A stretch of DNA of 64,000 bases. Origin: Paenibacillus sp. J2TS4. GTDB taxonomy: Bacteria; Bacillota; Bacilli; Paenibacillales; NBRC-103111. Below, piece after piece: positions 54,869 to 63,086 of this stretch (position 1 is the first letter of the stretch; every line of letters starts with the position of its first letter). A model generated the notes under the pieces. That model saw nothing but the letters and a program-made list of their open reading frames with translations. It ran no database searches and had not been told where the DNA came from. The position numbers were made by a program, and so were the translations under genes. The stretch is from contig NZ_BOSH01000005.1 in assembly GCF_018403245.1 (NCBI RefSeq), positions 248,001-312,000 of the forward strand, given 5' to 3'.

Positions 54869-55642
54869 TTAATCGCCTACAAGCTTAACTTGAACGGACA
54901 TCCGCTGCAGACCTTCAACAAACTTCTGATCCGTCTTTACATCTGTAATCACATGATGAATTTGATTCCAGTCTGCTATCTGGGTTAAATGCTGTTTGCC
55001 GAACTTGCTAAAATCGCACAATAAGAACGTCTTATCGGCAATAGAAATCATCTTTTTCTTGATTAATGCTTGCAGTTCATTAGATTCGCTAATGCCGCGT
55101 TCAAGGTATGCGCCTTTGCTGGAAATAAAAGATTTGTTGACATGGTACAAATCCAGCGATCGTTCCGCAAGCGGACCAACAAATGACAGTGATTTTTTTG
55201 AAAGCATGCCGCCAGTCGATATAATTTGAATTTTTTCCTTCGCGCTCAATTCAATGGCCACTTTCATCGAATTGGTAAGCACAGTAATAGCGATATCCGG
55301 AACCATCTTGGCCATATACCATGCTGTCGAGCTAGCGTCCAAAGCAATTCGGTCAGACGGTTTGATATGTTGAACGGCTTCCAAGGCAATCAGTTGTTTC
55401 TCATGAATGTTCGTAATTTCTCGAATGTCAAATGGAGTTTCCGTGTGAATTTCTCTAATGCTGACGGCACCGCCATGACTTCGCAAAAGTTTGCCTTCCC
55501 GCTCCAATTTATACAAATCCCTACGAATTGTTTCTTCCGTGACATGGAAGATCGCACTGAGTTCCGTATTGCGTATACTCCCTTTTTCACTCACTAGTTC
55601 GACAATTTTCTGCAGCCTTTCTGCAACCAACATCGCATTCAC
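54869..55642 (-). CDS. DeoR-family transcriptional regulator
   Basis: A 257-residue protein. The N-terminal DeoR helix-turn-helix is at about 10-60 (ERLQKIVELVSEKGSIRNTE, then EETIRRDLYKLEREGKLLRS), and the C-terminal sugar-phosphate-sensing domain includes DRIALDASSTAWYMAK, TNSMKVAIEL and LLCDFSKFGKQ. Such regulators usually repress sugar catabolic operons until a phosphorylated intermediate binds. It is the last gene of the transport operon; the GTG at 55642 abuts the previous stop and an ATG follows at 55633. A likely operator lies at 61637-61671. Confidence 0.88.
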   Translation of the reverse strand: MNAMLVAERLQKIVELVSEKGSIRNTELSAIFHVTEETIRRDLYKLEREGKLLRSHGGAVSIREIHTETPFDIREITNIHEKQLIALEAVQHIKPSDRIALDASSTAWYMAKMVPDIAITVLTNSMKVAIELSAKEKIQIISTGGMLSKKSLSFVGPLAERSLDLYHVNKSFISSKGAYLERGISESNELQALIKKKMISIADKTFLLCDFSKFGKQHLTQIADWNQIHHVITDVKTDQKFVEGLQRMSVQVKLVGD

Positions 55643-56674
55643 CTAGTAATCGAATTCGTCCACATTGTTTTTGTCATACACAAACGGCAAGCCTAGCATT
55701 ATATTATCGCCAACAATTTCAAACTCTCCCAAATCTCCAGCCTTGAAAGTGCCTGATGTAGGCATTGTACCATCGGCAACTGCCCTTGCTACATACATAG
55801 CCAATTTGCCTAACGTCTTAACGTCCCAAAGTACAAACTGTTCAATGGTACCGCTGTGGACATATTGTTTCACAACTGCCGGATTGGCAAGACCCGTTAC
55901 ATACACTTCGCCGCTCTTACCGGTTTTTTCAACGGCCTCTGCGGCAGACGGAAGCCCAATGGAGGTCGGAGCAATGATCACTTTGACATTGGGATATGCC
56001 TTCAGAATATCGCTCGCAGCCGCCAGACCTGTGGCCGGTTCTCCATTATCATATTGAGTAGTAACAATATTGAGATTAGTATACTGCTCTTCAATTGCTT
56101 TCTTGATCGAACCAATCCATTCAATCTGGTTGGGATCTGTCGGAGTCGACGTAAGAATAGCTACATCTACGTTTTGTCCCGCAAATTTCTCGGAAGCCAG
56201 TTTCGCCAGCGTCGAACCGATCCCTTCCGAGGTAGCGGCATTCACATAGTAATCACGTGCTTCCGGTTCTACATCCGAATCCCATGTAATCACTTTAATT
56301 CCCTTATTCTTTGCTTCTTTTAACGCTGGAACAAGCGAAGTAGGGTCAACCGCGGAAATAGCCAGTACATCGTAATTTTGAGCAATATAACCGTTAATCA
56401 TGGATACTTGCTGTGAAGCATTCAGAGTAGTGGGTCCGTTAAAGTTAAAATTGATATTTAAACCTGCGCTCACTTCTTCCGCCCCTGCGGCAGCGGCAGC
56501 AAAATAAGAATTGCCAATCGCTTTCGGCATCATCACTACCTTAATCTTTTCATTTGCCTTGGATTGTCCGTTATCCGGATTCTCCGTATCCGATGGTTTA
56601 GCAGAAGAATTACAACCTGCCATCACAAGACATAGCACCAGAATAAATGAAACAAGCCCCATCTTTTTGGACAT
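55643..56674 (-). CDS. Sugar-binding lipoprotein, RhaS/RbsB-like (family 4 type)
   Basis: A 343-residue lipoprotein with the lipobox LVMAGC (Cys about residue 21) and a Ser/Asn-rich linker. The mature domain has IKVVMMPKAIGNSYFAAAAA, YDVLAISAVDPTSLVPAL and the KVITWDSDV strand, the periplasmic-binding fold of the rhamnose/AI-2/ribose group. It resembles rhamnose-binding RhaS and AI-2-binding LsrB. A rhamnulokinase at the end of the cluster supports a deoxysugar. AI-2 cannot be excluded. Confidence 0.88.
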   Translation of the reverse strand: MSKKMGLVSFILVLCLVMAGCNSSAKPSDTENPDNGQSKANEKIKVVMMPKAIGNSYFAAAAAGAEEVSAGLNINFNFNGPTTLNASQQVSMINGYIAQNYDVLAISAVDPTSLVPALKEAKNKGIKVITWDSDVEPEARDYYVNAATSEGIGSTLAKLASEKFAGQNVDVAILTSTPTDPNQIEWIGSIKKAIEEQYTNLNIVTTQYDNGEPATGLAAASDILKAYPNVKVIIAPTSIGLPSAAEAVEKTGKSGEVYVTGLANPAVVKQYVHSGTIEQFVLWDVKTLGKLAMYVARAVADGTMPTSGTFKAGDLGEFEIVGDNIMLGLPFVYDKNNVDEFDY

Positions 56675-56689
56675 ATTGTGGCCCCCTTA

Positions 56690-57901
56690 TTATTTCAGCA
56701 CCTGAATAGACCCTCGTTCTTTCCATTCTTTACTTAATTGTCTAACCAATTTCGACATAGGCTCGTATCCCTGCTCCGTTACAATCAAGCATTCTTCAAT
56801 GCGATTCGAGCCATGGGGATGACCAAATAGACTAATGTCTGTATTCACGGTCATACCTGCTTCGAAAACTCCTGTTGTCCGTTCGTTCGGGTACGGTGAT
56901 TCTGCTTCTGCTACCCCGCATCCATGAAGTGGGGGATATAAGTCGTATTGGCTCACCTGTTGCTTCTCGAAGTAAGCCTTTACTGCTTTCACAAGCTCGC
57001 TTTGACTCTCTCCCGCTTTCAAATGGGCCAATGCAATATCCTCTGCTTGAATAAGCAAATCGATAAACGCTTTCTGCTCATTGCTCATCCGGCCTACGAC
57101 AAACGGAAAATTAATCGTTGCAACATATCCCTGGTACTGAACGGATAATGCCGCCATGACCATATCGCCATCTTCAATCACTTTATCCGTCGCCCGTCCG
57201 ATAATGCTGTTTACACGTTGCCCGCTGGATACCAGACAAAAAGGAATGAGTTCAGCTCCTTCACGAAAAGCTGCATCGTGTGCAGCCGCCGAGAGTTGTT
57301 TCTCCGTTCGGCCGATCTTGGCTTCCTTCAGCAAAGCCTCATAACCTGCATCCGCAATTCGAGCCGCTTCTTTCAAGCAAGCTATTTCGTTAGTTGATTT
57401 TTTCATGCGAAGCTGAAATAGCAAATCATTGCCGTCCACAACTTCTGCATGGTCAGGCAAACTATTTTTAATGGTTAACAGCACATCATGAGACATAGCA
57501 TCAAGGCCTACAATTGCCATTTTGCGGAACTGGCCGAATCGCTGGAAAACCGCTTTAAAGTTCGTATAATTCGCATGCGGATATTCAATTTCATCCGGAA
57601 CGGTTACGCAAGCAAAATCAGGAACCATTCGAATGTCCGGCCAAGCGCTCATTTCCCGACAAACCATCTCCCCTTCCGGAGCGGCGAGTACGATTGGCTC
57701 ACCCTCCATAGATACAATGGCAGCACCGCGTTCAAAAATCGGCCAATAATTGCTGATATAACGTAAATTCTCTTTGCGATATTCATCTCCATAGATGAAA
57801 CAAATATCGATCCCCTGGGATTTCATTAACGATCTTAATCTTTCAACACGTTCTGCAAATTCTGCTGGCGGAATCATCACTTTTACCACTACTTCCAGCA
57901 C
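56690..57901 (-). CDS. M24-fold (Xaa-Pro peptidase/creatinase-like) protein with altered metal site
   Basis: About 400 residues: a creatinase N-terminal domain (about 15-160) and a pita-bread C-terminal domain. In M24 aminopeptidases two Asp ligands sit in the motifs (I/L)D-A/L-G and D-(I/V)-T-R. The matching positions here read MVMAALSVQYQGY (Ala for the first Asp, about residue 250) and ATINF (Thr for the second, about 262). The catalytic His in HGCG (about 326) and the late Glu in NRIEECLIV are kept. Creatinase itself uses this fold without metal, so the protein may be a metal-free C-N hydrolase or a non-catalytic relative. Start: GTG 57901 or nearby GTG/ATG codons downstream. It lies inside a sugar-transport operon. 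Confidence 0.8.
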   Translation of the reverse strand: MLEVVVKVMIPPAEFAERVERLRSLMKSQGIDICFIYGDEYRKENLRYISNYWPIFERGAAIVSMEGEPIVLAAPEGEMVCREMSAWPDIRMVPDFACVTVPDEIEYPHANYTNFKAVFQRFGQFRKMAIVGLDAMSHDVLLTIKNSLPDHAEVVDGNDLLFQLRMKKSTNEIACLKEAARIADAGYEALLKEAKIGRTEKQLSAAAHDAAFREGAELIPFCLVSSGQRVNSIIGRATDKVIEDGDMVMAALSVQYQGYVATINFPFVVGRMSNEQKAFIDLLIQAEDIALAHLKAGESQSELVKAVKAYFEKQQVSQYDLYPPLHGCGVAEAESPYPNERTTGVFEAGMTVNTDISLFGHPHGSNRIEECLIVTEQGYEPMSKLVRQLSKEWKERGSIQVLK

Positions 57902-57999
57902 TCCTTCCTATACCTTGGAATTTGTTTTTTAATTGAATAAACTCATAATCACTCCAGTAAAAAGAGGATCACCTCCCTCAAAAGAGTAGAACTAATCAA

Positions 58000-58995
58000 T
58001 TATGCAGGTTCTGTTTGAGCAGTCCCTTTATCCTTTGACTTATGGGCACTCGATCGCCTCTTGGCAAAAAATGTATTTAATTGTTGAATCGTAACAGCGA
58101 GCAACAAAATAATCCCCGTAATAATTTTCTGCTCGACAGATGAAATGTTCATCATATTCATGCCCTGGTTCAGCATCCCAAGGATGAGCGTGCCTAGAAC
58201 CACACCGGATATCGTTCCCGATCCGCCAAACACATTCACTCCGCCAACCAAGCATGCCGTAATTACAAGAAACTCAAATTGATAACCCATATCTCCGCGC
58301 ACAGCAGAGAAATAGGATCCGAGAATAACTCCAGCCAATCCCGCAGTCAAGCCTGATAAGATGTAAGTCCATTGCTTGATTTTGTTAACAGATACGCCCG
58401 AATACGAAGCCGAGTTTTCATTGTTGCCAATATAAGTAACCATGCGGCCAAACGTTGTTTTTTGTAATAAAAATCCGAAGATTAAGGCGATCAGGACAAA
58501 AATGATGACCTGAAATGGAATAAGGCCAAATAAAGAGCCGGTGCCTAACTTAAGGAACGAACTTGGAAATCCGGAAATAGAGCTTTCCCCGCCAAGTACA
58601 AGGGCAATGCTGGAAAATATGAACATAGTAGCCAGTGTAGCGATTAAAGGTTGAATCCGTGTACGCACTATAATGAATCCATTCAACCATCCAGCCAATC
58701 CGCCGATTAGAATCGCGATGAGCGCAGCAAGCCAAATCGGCATACCGGCCTGCCACATAAGCCCCATCGAAATTCCGCTCAGGCTCACAATGGATCCGAT
58801 GGATAGATCAATGCCGCCCGAAATAATGACGAAGCTCATAGATACGGCCATGATCCCAATGACAAGAAAGTTATTTAGCATAGTCGACAAGTTATAAATG
58901 TCCAGAATGTTGGGCGCAATTGAAATTAATATAATCATTTCTACAAAAAATACGAGAAATGCCATGAGCGTCCAATTAGATAACCATCTTCTCAT
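58000..58995 (-). CDS. Sugar ABC transporter permease, RbsC/RhaQ-like
   Basis: From the ATG at 58995 (AAGGTGAG ahead) it encodes 331 residues. About nine to ten membrane segments. VIISGGIDLSIGSIVSL and NGFIIVRTRIQPLIATLATM are the conserved motifs of the CUT2 permeases. It pairs with a second permease encoded upstream, as in rhamnose (RhaP/RhaQ) and AI-2 systems, whereas ribose systems usually have one. A longer reading from 59049 overlaps the upstream gene. Confidence 0.9.
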   Translation of the reverse strand: MRRWLSNWTLMAFLVFFVEMIILISIAPNILDIYNLSTMLNNFLVIGIMAVSMSFVIISGGIDLSIGSIVSLSGISMGLMWQAGMPIWLAALIAILIGGLAGWLNGFIIVRTRIQPLIATLATMFIFSSIALVLGGESSISGFPSSFLKLGTGSLFGLIPFQVIIFVLIALIFGFLLQKTTFGRMVTYIGNNENSASYSGVSVNKIKQWTYILSGLTAGLAGVILGSYFSAVRGDMGYQFEFLVITACLVGGVNVFGGSGTISGVVLGTLILGMLNQGMNMMNISSVEQKIITGIILLLAVTIQQLNTFFAKRRSSAHKSKDKGTAQTEPA

Positions 58996-59002
58996 TACAC
59001 GC

Positions 59003-60004
59003 TCACCTTCCCAACTTCTGTGATTTATTTTCAAACGCCGAATCAGCAATTACCGCGATCAAAATAATTAATCCTTCTGCCGCTTTATTCCATATTGCCG
59101 GAAGATGGTAGAATACGAGAGATGAAGCAATCATGACCAGCAAAACCGATCCAAGAAATCCGCCAATAGGTGTACCTCTTCCTCCAAAAATGCTCGTCCC
59201 GCCAATGACAGCTGCCGCAATCGCTTTCATTTGCATGTCAATCCCCATCGTTGGTGTTGTAAATCCCGTATAGGACACGTACAATATGCCCGCAATCGCT
59301 GCTGTTGCCCCGGCAATTAAATAAGTCACAAACACTATAGGCCCATCGGAAATTCCAGCCAGGTTGGCCGCTTTGGGGTTATTGCCTACCGCATAGATAT
59401 AACGCCCAAGCACACTAAACTGAAGAAACAAAATAACAATCAACATAATAATCCCAAGGATAATCATTCTTCCAGGAATACCGAATATCGTAAAACTCCC
59501 TAATATCGTCAATTGTTTGGGGACGCCCGTAATCCACTGTCCCTTGGTTATGACGAACATCAATCCCGAATAAATGCTAAGCGTGCCTAGTGTGGCAATA
59601 ATGGGAGGCAGCTTAACCACAGTGACAAGAAGGCCATTAATCGCTCCCGCAATGAGTCCGGCGGCCAGCCCCACAATAATTAATGACCATAGCGGCCAGC
59701 CTGCCACCGCAAGCTTGCCCACTAATAGGGTAACAAAGCCCATAGTCGCGCCAATGGAGAGGTCAATCCCTCGAGCCAGAATAACAACTAATACCCCAAT
59801 GGTCAGTAAACAAATGACAACTAAATTTTGCAGTAAATCCATTACATTTCCCCCGGATAGCATGGCCGGAGTTGTGACTGCAAATACGATTACGAGAAAG
59901 CCGATAAAAACAAGCAAAGACAGTTCACGTTGATTACTTAATCTCCATAGCAGCTGTTGCAAGTTCAAGCCTCCATTTCCTTTACGCATGTACGCCGGCT
60001 GCAT
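59003..60004 (-). CDS. Sugar ABC transporter permease, RhaP-like (CUT2)
   Basis: A 333-residue CUT2 permease with VILARGIDLSIGATMGF and NGLLVTVVKLPPIIATLGTL. The start is probably the ATG at 59989, which overlaps the ATPase stop by 8 bases; the longest reading starts at 60004. Two different CUT2 permeases in one operon imply a heterodimeric channel. Confidence 0.9.
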   Translation of the reverse strand: MQPAYMRKGNGGLNLQQLLWRLSNQRELSLLVFIGFLVIVFAVTTPAMLSGGNVMDLLQNLVVICLLTIGVLVVILARGIDLSIGATMGFVTLLVGKLAVAGWPLWSLIIVGLAAGLIAGAINGLLVTVVKLPPIIATLGTLSIYSGLMFVITKGQWITGVPKQLTILGSFTIFGIPGRMIILGIIMLIVILFLQFSVLGRYIYAVGNNPKAANLAGISDGPIVFVTYLIAGATAAIAGILYVSYTGFTTPTMGIDMQMKAIAAAVIGGTSIFGGRGTPIGGFLGSVLLVMIASSLVFYHLPAIWNKAAEGLIILIAVIADSAFENKSQKLGR

Positions 60005-61508
60005 ACGAGCCGATCGTCACTTCATTGATTTCTTCATCTATCACTTCAGCCATGATCTTCCCTTCCCGCATAACGACTACTCGATCGGCTAGATTCAGAA
60101 CTTCCGGCAAGTCTGACGAAATTAACATGACTGCAGCGCCGTCCATGGCCAGTTCATGAATCATTCTATGAATCTCCTTCTTGGCTCCAATGTCAACGCC
60201 GCGTGTCGGTTCATCAAGAATAATAATTTTAGGATGGCGTGCAAGCCATTTGGCAAAAACAACCTTCTGTTGATTTCCCCCCGATAATTCACCGACCTTC
60301 TGTTTGGCGGAAACGGCGCGAATTTGCAAATCCTTGATCATTCTGTCTGCTAATTCCTTTTCTTTGCTAAACTGTATAACGCCTGATCTAGATAATTGCT
60401 CCAAGCTTGGCAAGCTCGTATTAGAGGCTATATCCATCTCCAGAGCGACTCCATGCTTGTGGCGATCCTCCGGGATGTAAGCGATTCCATTTCCTAGCGC
60501 CTGTTTAACGTTTGGAATGCGGATCTGCTTGCCATCCAACCGGATTTCTCCGGAAGCTGCTTCTTGAATACCAAATAAGGCCTCCGCTATATCTGTCCGT
60601 CCTGATCCGACTAATCCTGCAAACCCGACGATTTCACCGGGGTATAAATCAAAGCTGATGTCATGGAACCGGCCGCCGGCATGGGTAAGTTTCTTCACCT
60701 GCAATACAGGGTCTTTACGTTCAATCCTTTCATGGCGGAAACGTTCAAGCTCGACGTCCCTGCCAACCATCAAACTCACTAGCTGCTTCTCATCCATTTC
60801 AGCCGTTGGGTAAGTGCCGACCTGCATACCGTCTCTAAGTACGGTTATTTTCGAAGACAGCGCAAACACTTCCTCCAGCCGATGCGAAACGAATAAAATG
60901 GAGGTGCCTTCGTCGCTTAATCGCCTTACGATTTCAAATAATATATCCGCTTCATGTACAGACAATGTAGCTGTTGGCTCATCAAGGATGAGCACCTTCA
61001 CATCATGAATCAGCGCTTTTGCAATCTCGACCATTTGTTGCTGGGCGATGGTCAGCGTGCCGGCTTTTTGCTTAACATCTATCGTTATACCTAGACGTTG
61101 GAATAAAGCTGCAGCTTGACTATTCATTTGCTTGCGATCGACCCATCTAAAAATAAAACGCTTGTGTGGATGAAAACCCATAAAAATGTTTTCCGCAACT
61201 GACAACTGTGGAAGCATCGCCGGTTCTTGATGAACCGTATAAACACCGAGCTTATGCGCCCTGGATGGATTTGCAATTTTAACCGGCTGACCTTGAAACT
61301 CAAGTATTCCCTGATCAGGCTGGTAAATACCGGATAAAATTTTGATCAGCGTCGATTTGCCCGCTCCGTTCTCTCCCATTAATGCATGAATTTCCCCACG
61401 CTTTAGCTCCATGTCGAAGGCTTGCAATACGGTGACCCCATCAAACTGTTTGCCAATCTGATGAGCCCGAATAATCGTATCAAGCTCCACCAGCTTCACC
61501 CCTCCCAT
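59982..61508 (-). CDS. Sugar ABC transporter double ATPase, RbsA/RhaT type
   Basis: A 508-residue protein of two fused ATPase domains. The first has Walker A GENGAGKSTL, signature-like LTIAQQQMVEIAKAL and Walker B VLILDEPTATLS. The second has degenerate Walker A GLVGSGRTDI, signature LSGGNQQKVVFAKWL and Walker B IIILDEPTRGVD. This unequal arrangement is standard for CUT2 systems. The GTG at 61490 (GGAGGGG ahead) is the better start; the ATG at 61508 has no site of its own. It is the first gene of the leftward operon. Confidence 0.92.
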   Translation of the reverse strand: MGGVKLVELDTIIRAHQIGKQFDGVTVLQAFDMELKRGEIHALMGENGAGKSTLIKILSGIYQPDQGILEFQGQPVKIANPSRAHKLGVYTVHQEPAMLPQLSVAENIFMGFHPHKRFIFRWVDRKQMNSQAAALFQRLGITIDVKQKAGTLTIAQQQMVEIAKALIHDVKVLILDEPTATLSVHEADILFEIVRRLSDEGTSILFVSHRLEEVFALSSKITVLRDGMQVGTYPTAEMDEKQLVSLMVGRDVELERFRHERIERKDPVLQVKKLTHAGGRFHDISFDLYPGEIVGFAGLVGSGRTDIAEALFGIQEAASGEIRLDGKQIRIPNVKQALGNGIAYIPEDRHKHGVALEMDIASNTSLPSLEQLSRSGVIQFSKEKELADRMIKDLQIRAVSAKQKVGELSGGNQQKVVFAKWLARHPKIIILDEPTRGVDIGAKKEIHRMIHELAMDGAAVMLISSDLPEVLNLADRVVVMREGKIMAEVIDEEINEVTIGSYAAGVHA

Positions 61509-61636
61509 AAAAATTTGAATCCATTTGAATATGACTATTTGACCATCCTTATGCTTCTGATTGCTTGCCTCATATTAACATGGAAACAAAGAATTTTGCA
61601 AGTAAAAAATTGTTTGTTTTCTTTTATTTACATTTG

Positions 61637-61671
61637 TTTATGTGGATAACATCTATACTTTTCCACATAAA
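61637..61671. promoter_or_regulatory. Inverted-repeat operator between the transport operon and the peptidase gene
   Basis: TTTATGTGGA (61637-61646) and TCCACATAAA (61662-61671) are perfect 10-base inverted repeats with a 15-base spacer, so half-sites are 25 bases apart. It lies between the two divergent genes, 54 bases before the peptidase start. A DeoR-family dimer or looped tetramer could bind it. Confidence 0.6.
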
Positions 61672-61724
61672 TATGGTATCTTTGCTTTAAATAACAACTA
61701 TACTTATGGAGAGGATGCTCTTAT

Positions 61725-63011
61725 ATGTTACAAACCATTAGGCAATGGATCGAAGCAAATCAAACAGACATATTGAAAGCAAATCAAAGGCTTGTCAGTC
61801 TCCCAAGCGAAAACTTATATCCAAACGGCGAAGAATTGAAAGTGCAGCTTGAAGTAAACAAACTATTGCAGCAGCTTGGCTTTACCACCGATGTGTTTTT
61901 GCCTACTGATGTACAGGGATTAACAGAGCACGAGGCTTTTCTCAATGAAGGCCGCATTTATGATAATCGCCCTAATGTTGTAGGGGTGCTTAAAGGAACC
62001 GGCGGCGGAAAGTCGCTATTATTCTCTGGACATATGGACACAGTTCCCCGAGGCGGCGATCGTTGGACGAAGGAGCCTTTTGGAGGCGAAATCGAAGGGG
62101 ACAAGCAGTATGGCCTGGGCATACTTGATATGAAATCCGGTATGGTGGCCGCCATAATGGCAGCCAAATGCGTCAAAGAGCTTGGATATACATTACAGGG
62201 CGATCTCTTAATTGAGACCGTTGTGGATGAAGAATACGGCGGAGCTAATGGAACGCTTGCCAGCCGTCTTCGTGGATACAACGCTGATGCGGCCATCGTG
62301 CCTGAGCCCACCAATTTGGCCATTTGTCCGGCCGCGCAAGGAGGCAGCTACTTCCGTGTTACATTCGAAGGGCGCGCTGGCCGATCCTACAGCGGAGAAA
62401 ATACGATCAATCCCATTTATCCAGCCGCCCGCTTCGTGGAAATCATAAGGCAATATCATGAATGGAGAAATCTACATACCCCTGTTCATCCGCTGTATGT
62501 CAATAATCCGGAACTGGCGACTCTCATTCAAGTCATGCGTGCAGGCGATGTCGATATCGATTTGGGAGACCGCGTGCCAAGCAGCTGCTCATTCGACGTA
62601 TGGATTCAATGTTACCCGGATGTGACGGAGGAACAGCTGTATCAGGAGTTTATTAGCTTCTATCAGAATCAAGCTGCAGATGACGAACTGCTGTGCTCTC
62701 ATCCGCCTAAGATCGAAAAAAAGCTGCGTTTTCTATATGGTACCAGCATGAGTGAAGATCACCCCTTACTCGATACGCTTAAAACCATCTCTACTCAAGC
62801 CGTCGGCGCATCATTGCCCTATCAGGGCGCCCCGTTCGCTTGCGATTCGTTTATTTTTAATAAGTTTTCATCAACCCCTGCCGTTCTTTTCGGACCGTCA
62901 GGCAAGAATGCACATGCTGTCGATGAACATATTTGCATTTCCGATTTCTTGAAGCTCGTTGAGATATACGCTGCAACCATTATCGAATGGTGCGGGGGAG
63001 TAAAGAAATAA
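61725..63011 (+). CDS. M20-family metallopeptidase/deacylase (ArgE/DapE type)
   Basis: A 428-residue zinc hydrolase. Metal site and catalysis: FSGHMDTVPRGGD (His-Asp), GLGILDMKSGMVA (bridging Asp), VVDEEYGGANG (general base Glu and ligand Glu) and the C-terminal HAVDEHI (His). A lid/dimerisation domain lies at about 205-325. M20 enzymes remove acyl or aminoacyl groups from small molecules such as N-acetylornithine or N-succinyl-diaminopimelate. It is divergent from the CUT2 sugar operon and probably co-regulated with it. GGAGAGG lies upstream. Confidence 0.9.
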   Translation: MLQTIRQWIEANQTDILKANQRLVSLPSENLYPNGEELKVQLEVNKLLQQLGFTTDVFLPTDVQGLTEHEAFLNEGRIYDNRPNVVGVLKGTGGGKSLLFSGHMDTVPRGGDRWTKEPFGGEIEGDKQYGLGILDMKSGMVAAIMAAKCVKELGYTLQGDLLIETVVDEEYGGANGTLASRLRGYNADAAIVPEPTNLAICPAAQGGSYFRVTFEGRAGRSYSGENTINPIYPAARFVEIIRQYHEWRNLHTPVHPLYVNNPELATLIQVMRAGDVDIDLGDRVPSSCSFDVWIQCYPDVTEEQLYQEFISFYQNQAADDELLCSHPPKIEKKLRFLYGTSMSEDHPLLDTLKTISTQAVGASLPYQGAPFACDSFIFNKFSSTPAVLFGPSGKNAHAVDEHICISDFLKLVEIYAATIIEWCGGVKK

Positions 63012-63034
63012 TTTTATTTATGCGAATATACAAA

Positions 63035-63081
63035 CAATCCGTTTCCTTCTCTAGCAGAGTTGGAAACGGATTTGTTTTTTT
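63035..63081. terminator. Intrinsic terminator between convergent peptidase and kinase genes
   Basis: AATCCGTTTCC/GGAAACGGATT, an 11-bp perfect stem with a 15-base loop, followed on the plus strand by TGTTTTTTTG. It ends the rightward peptidase transcript and may also act on the leftward kinase gene. Confidence 0.85.
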
Positions 63082-63086
63082 GTAAA

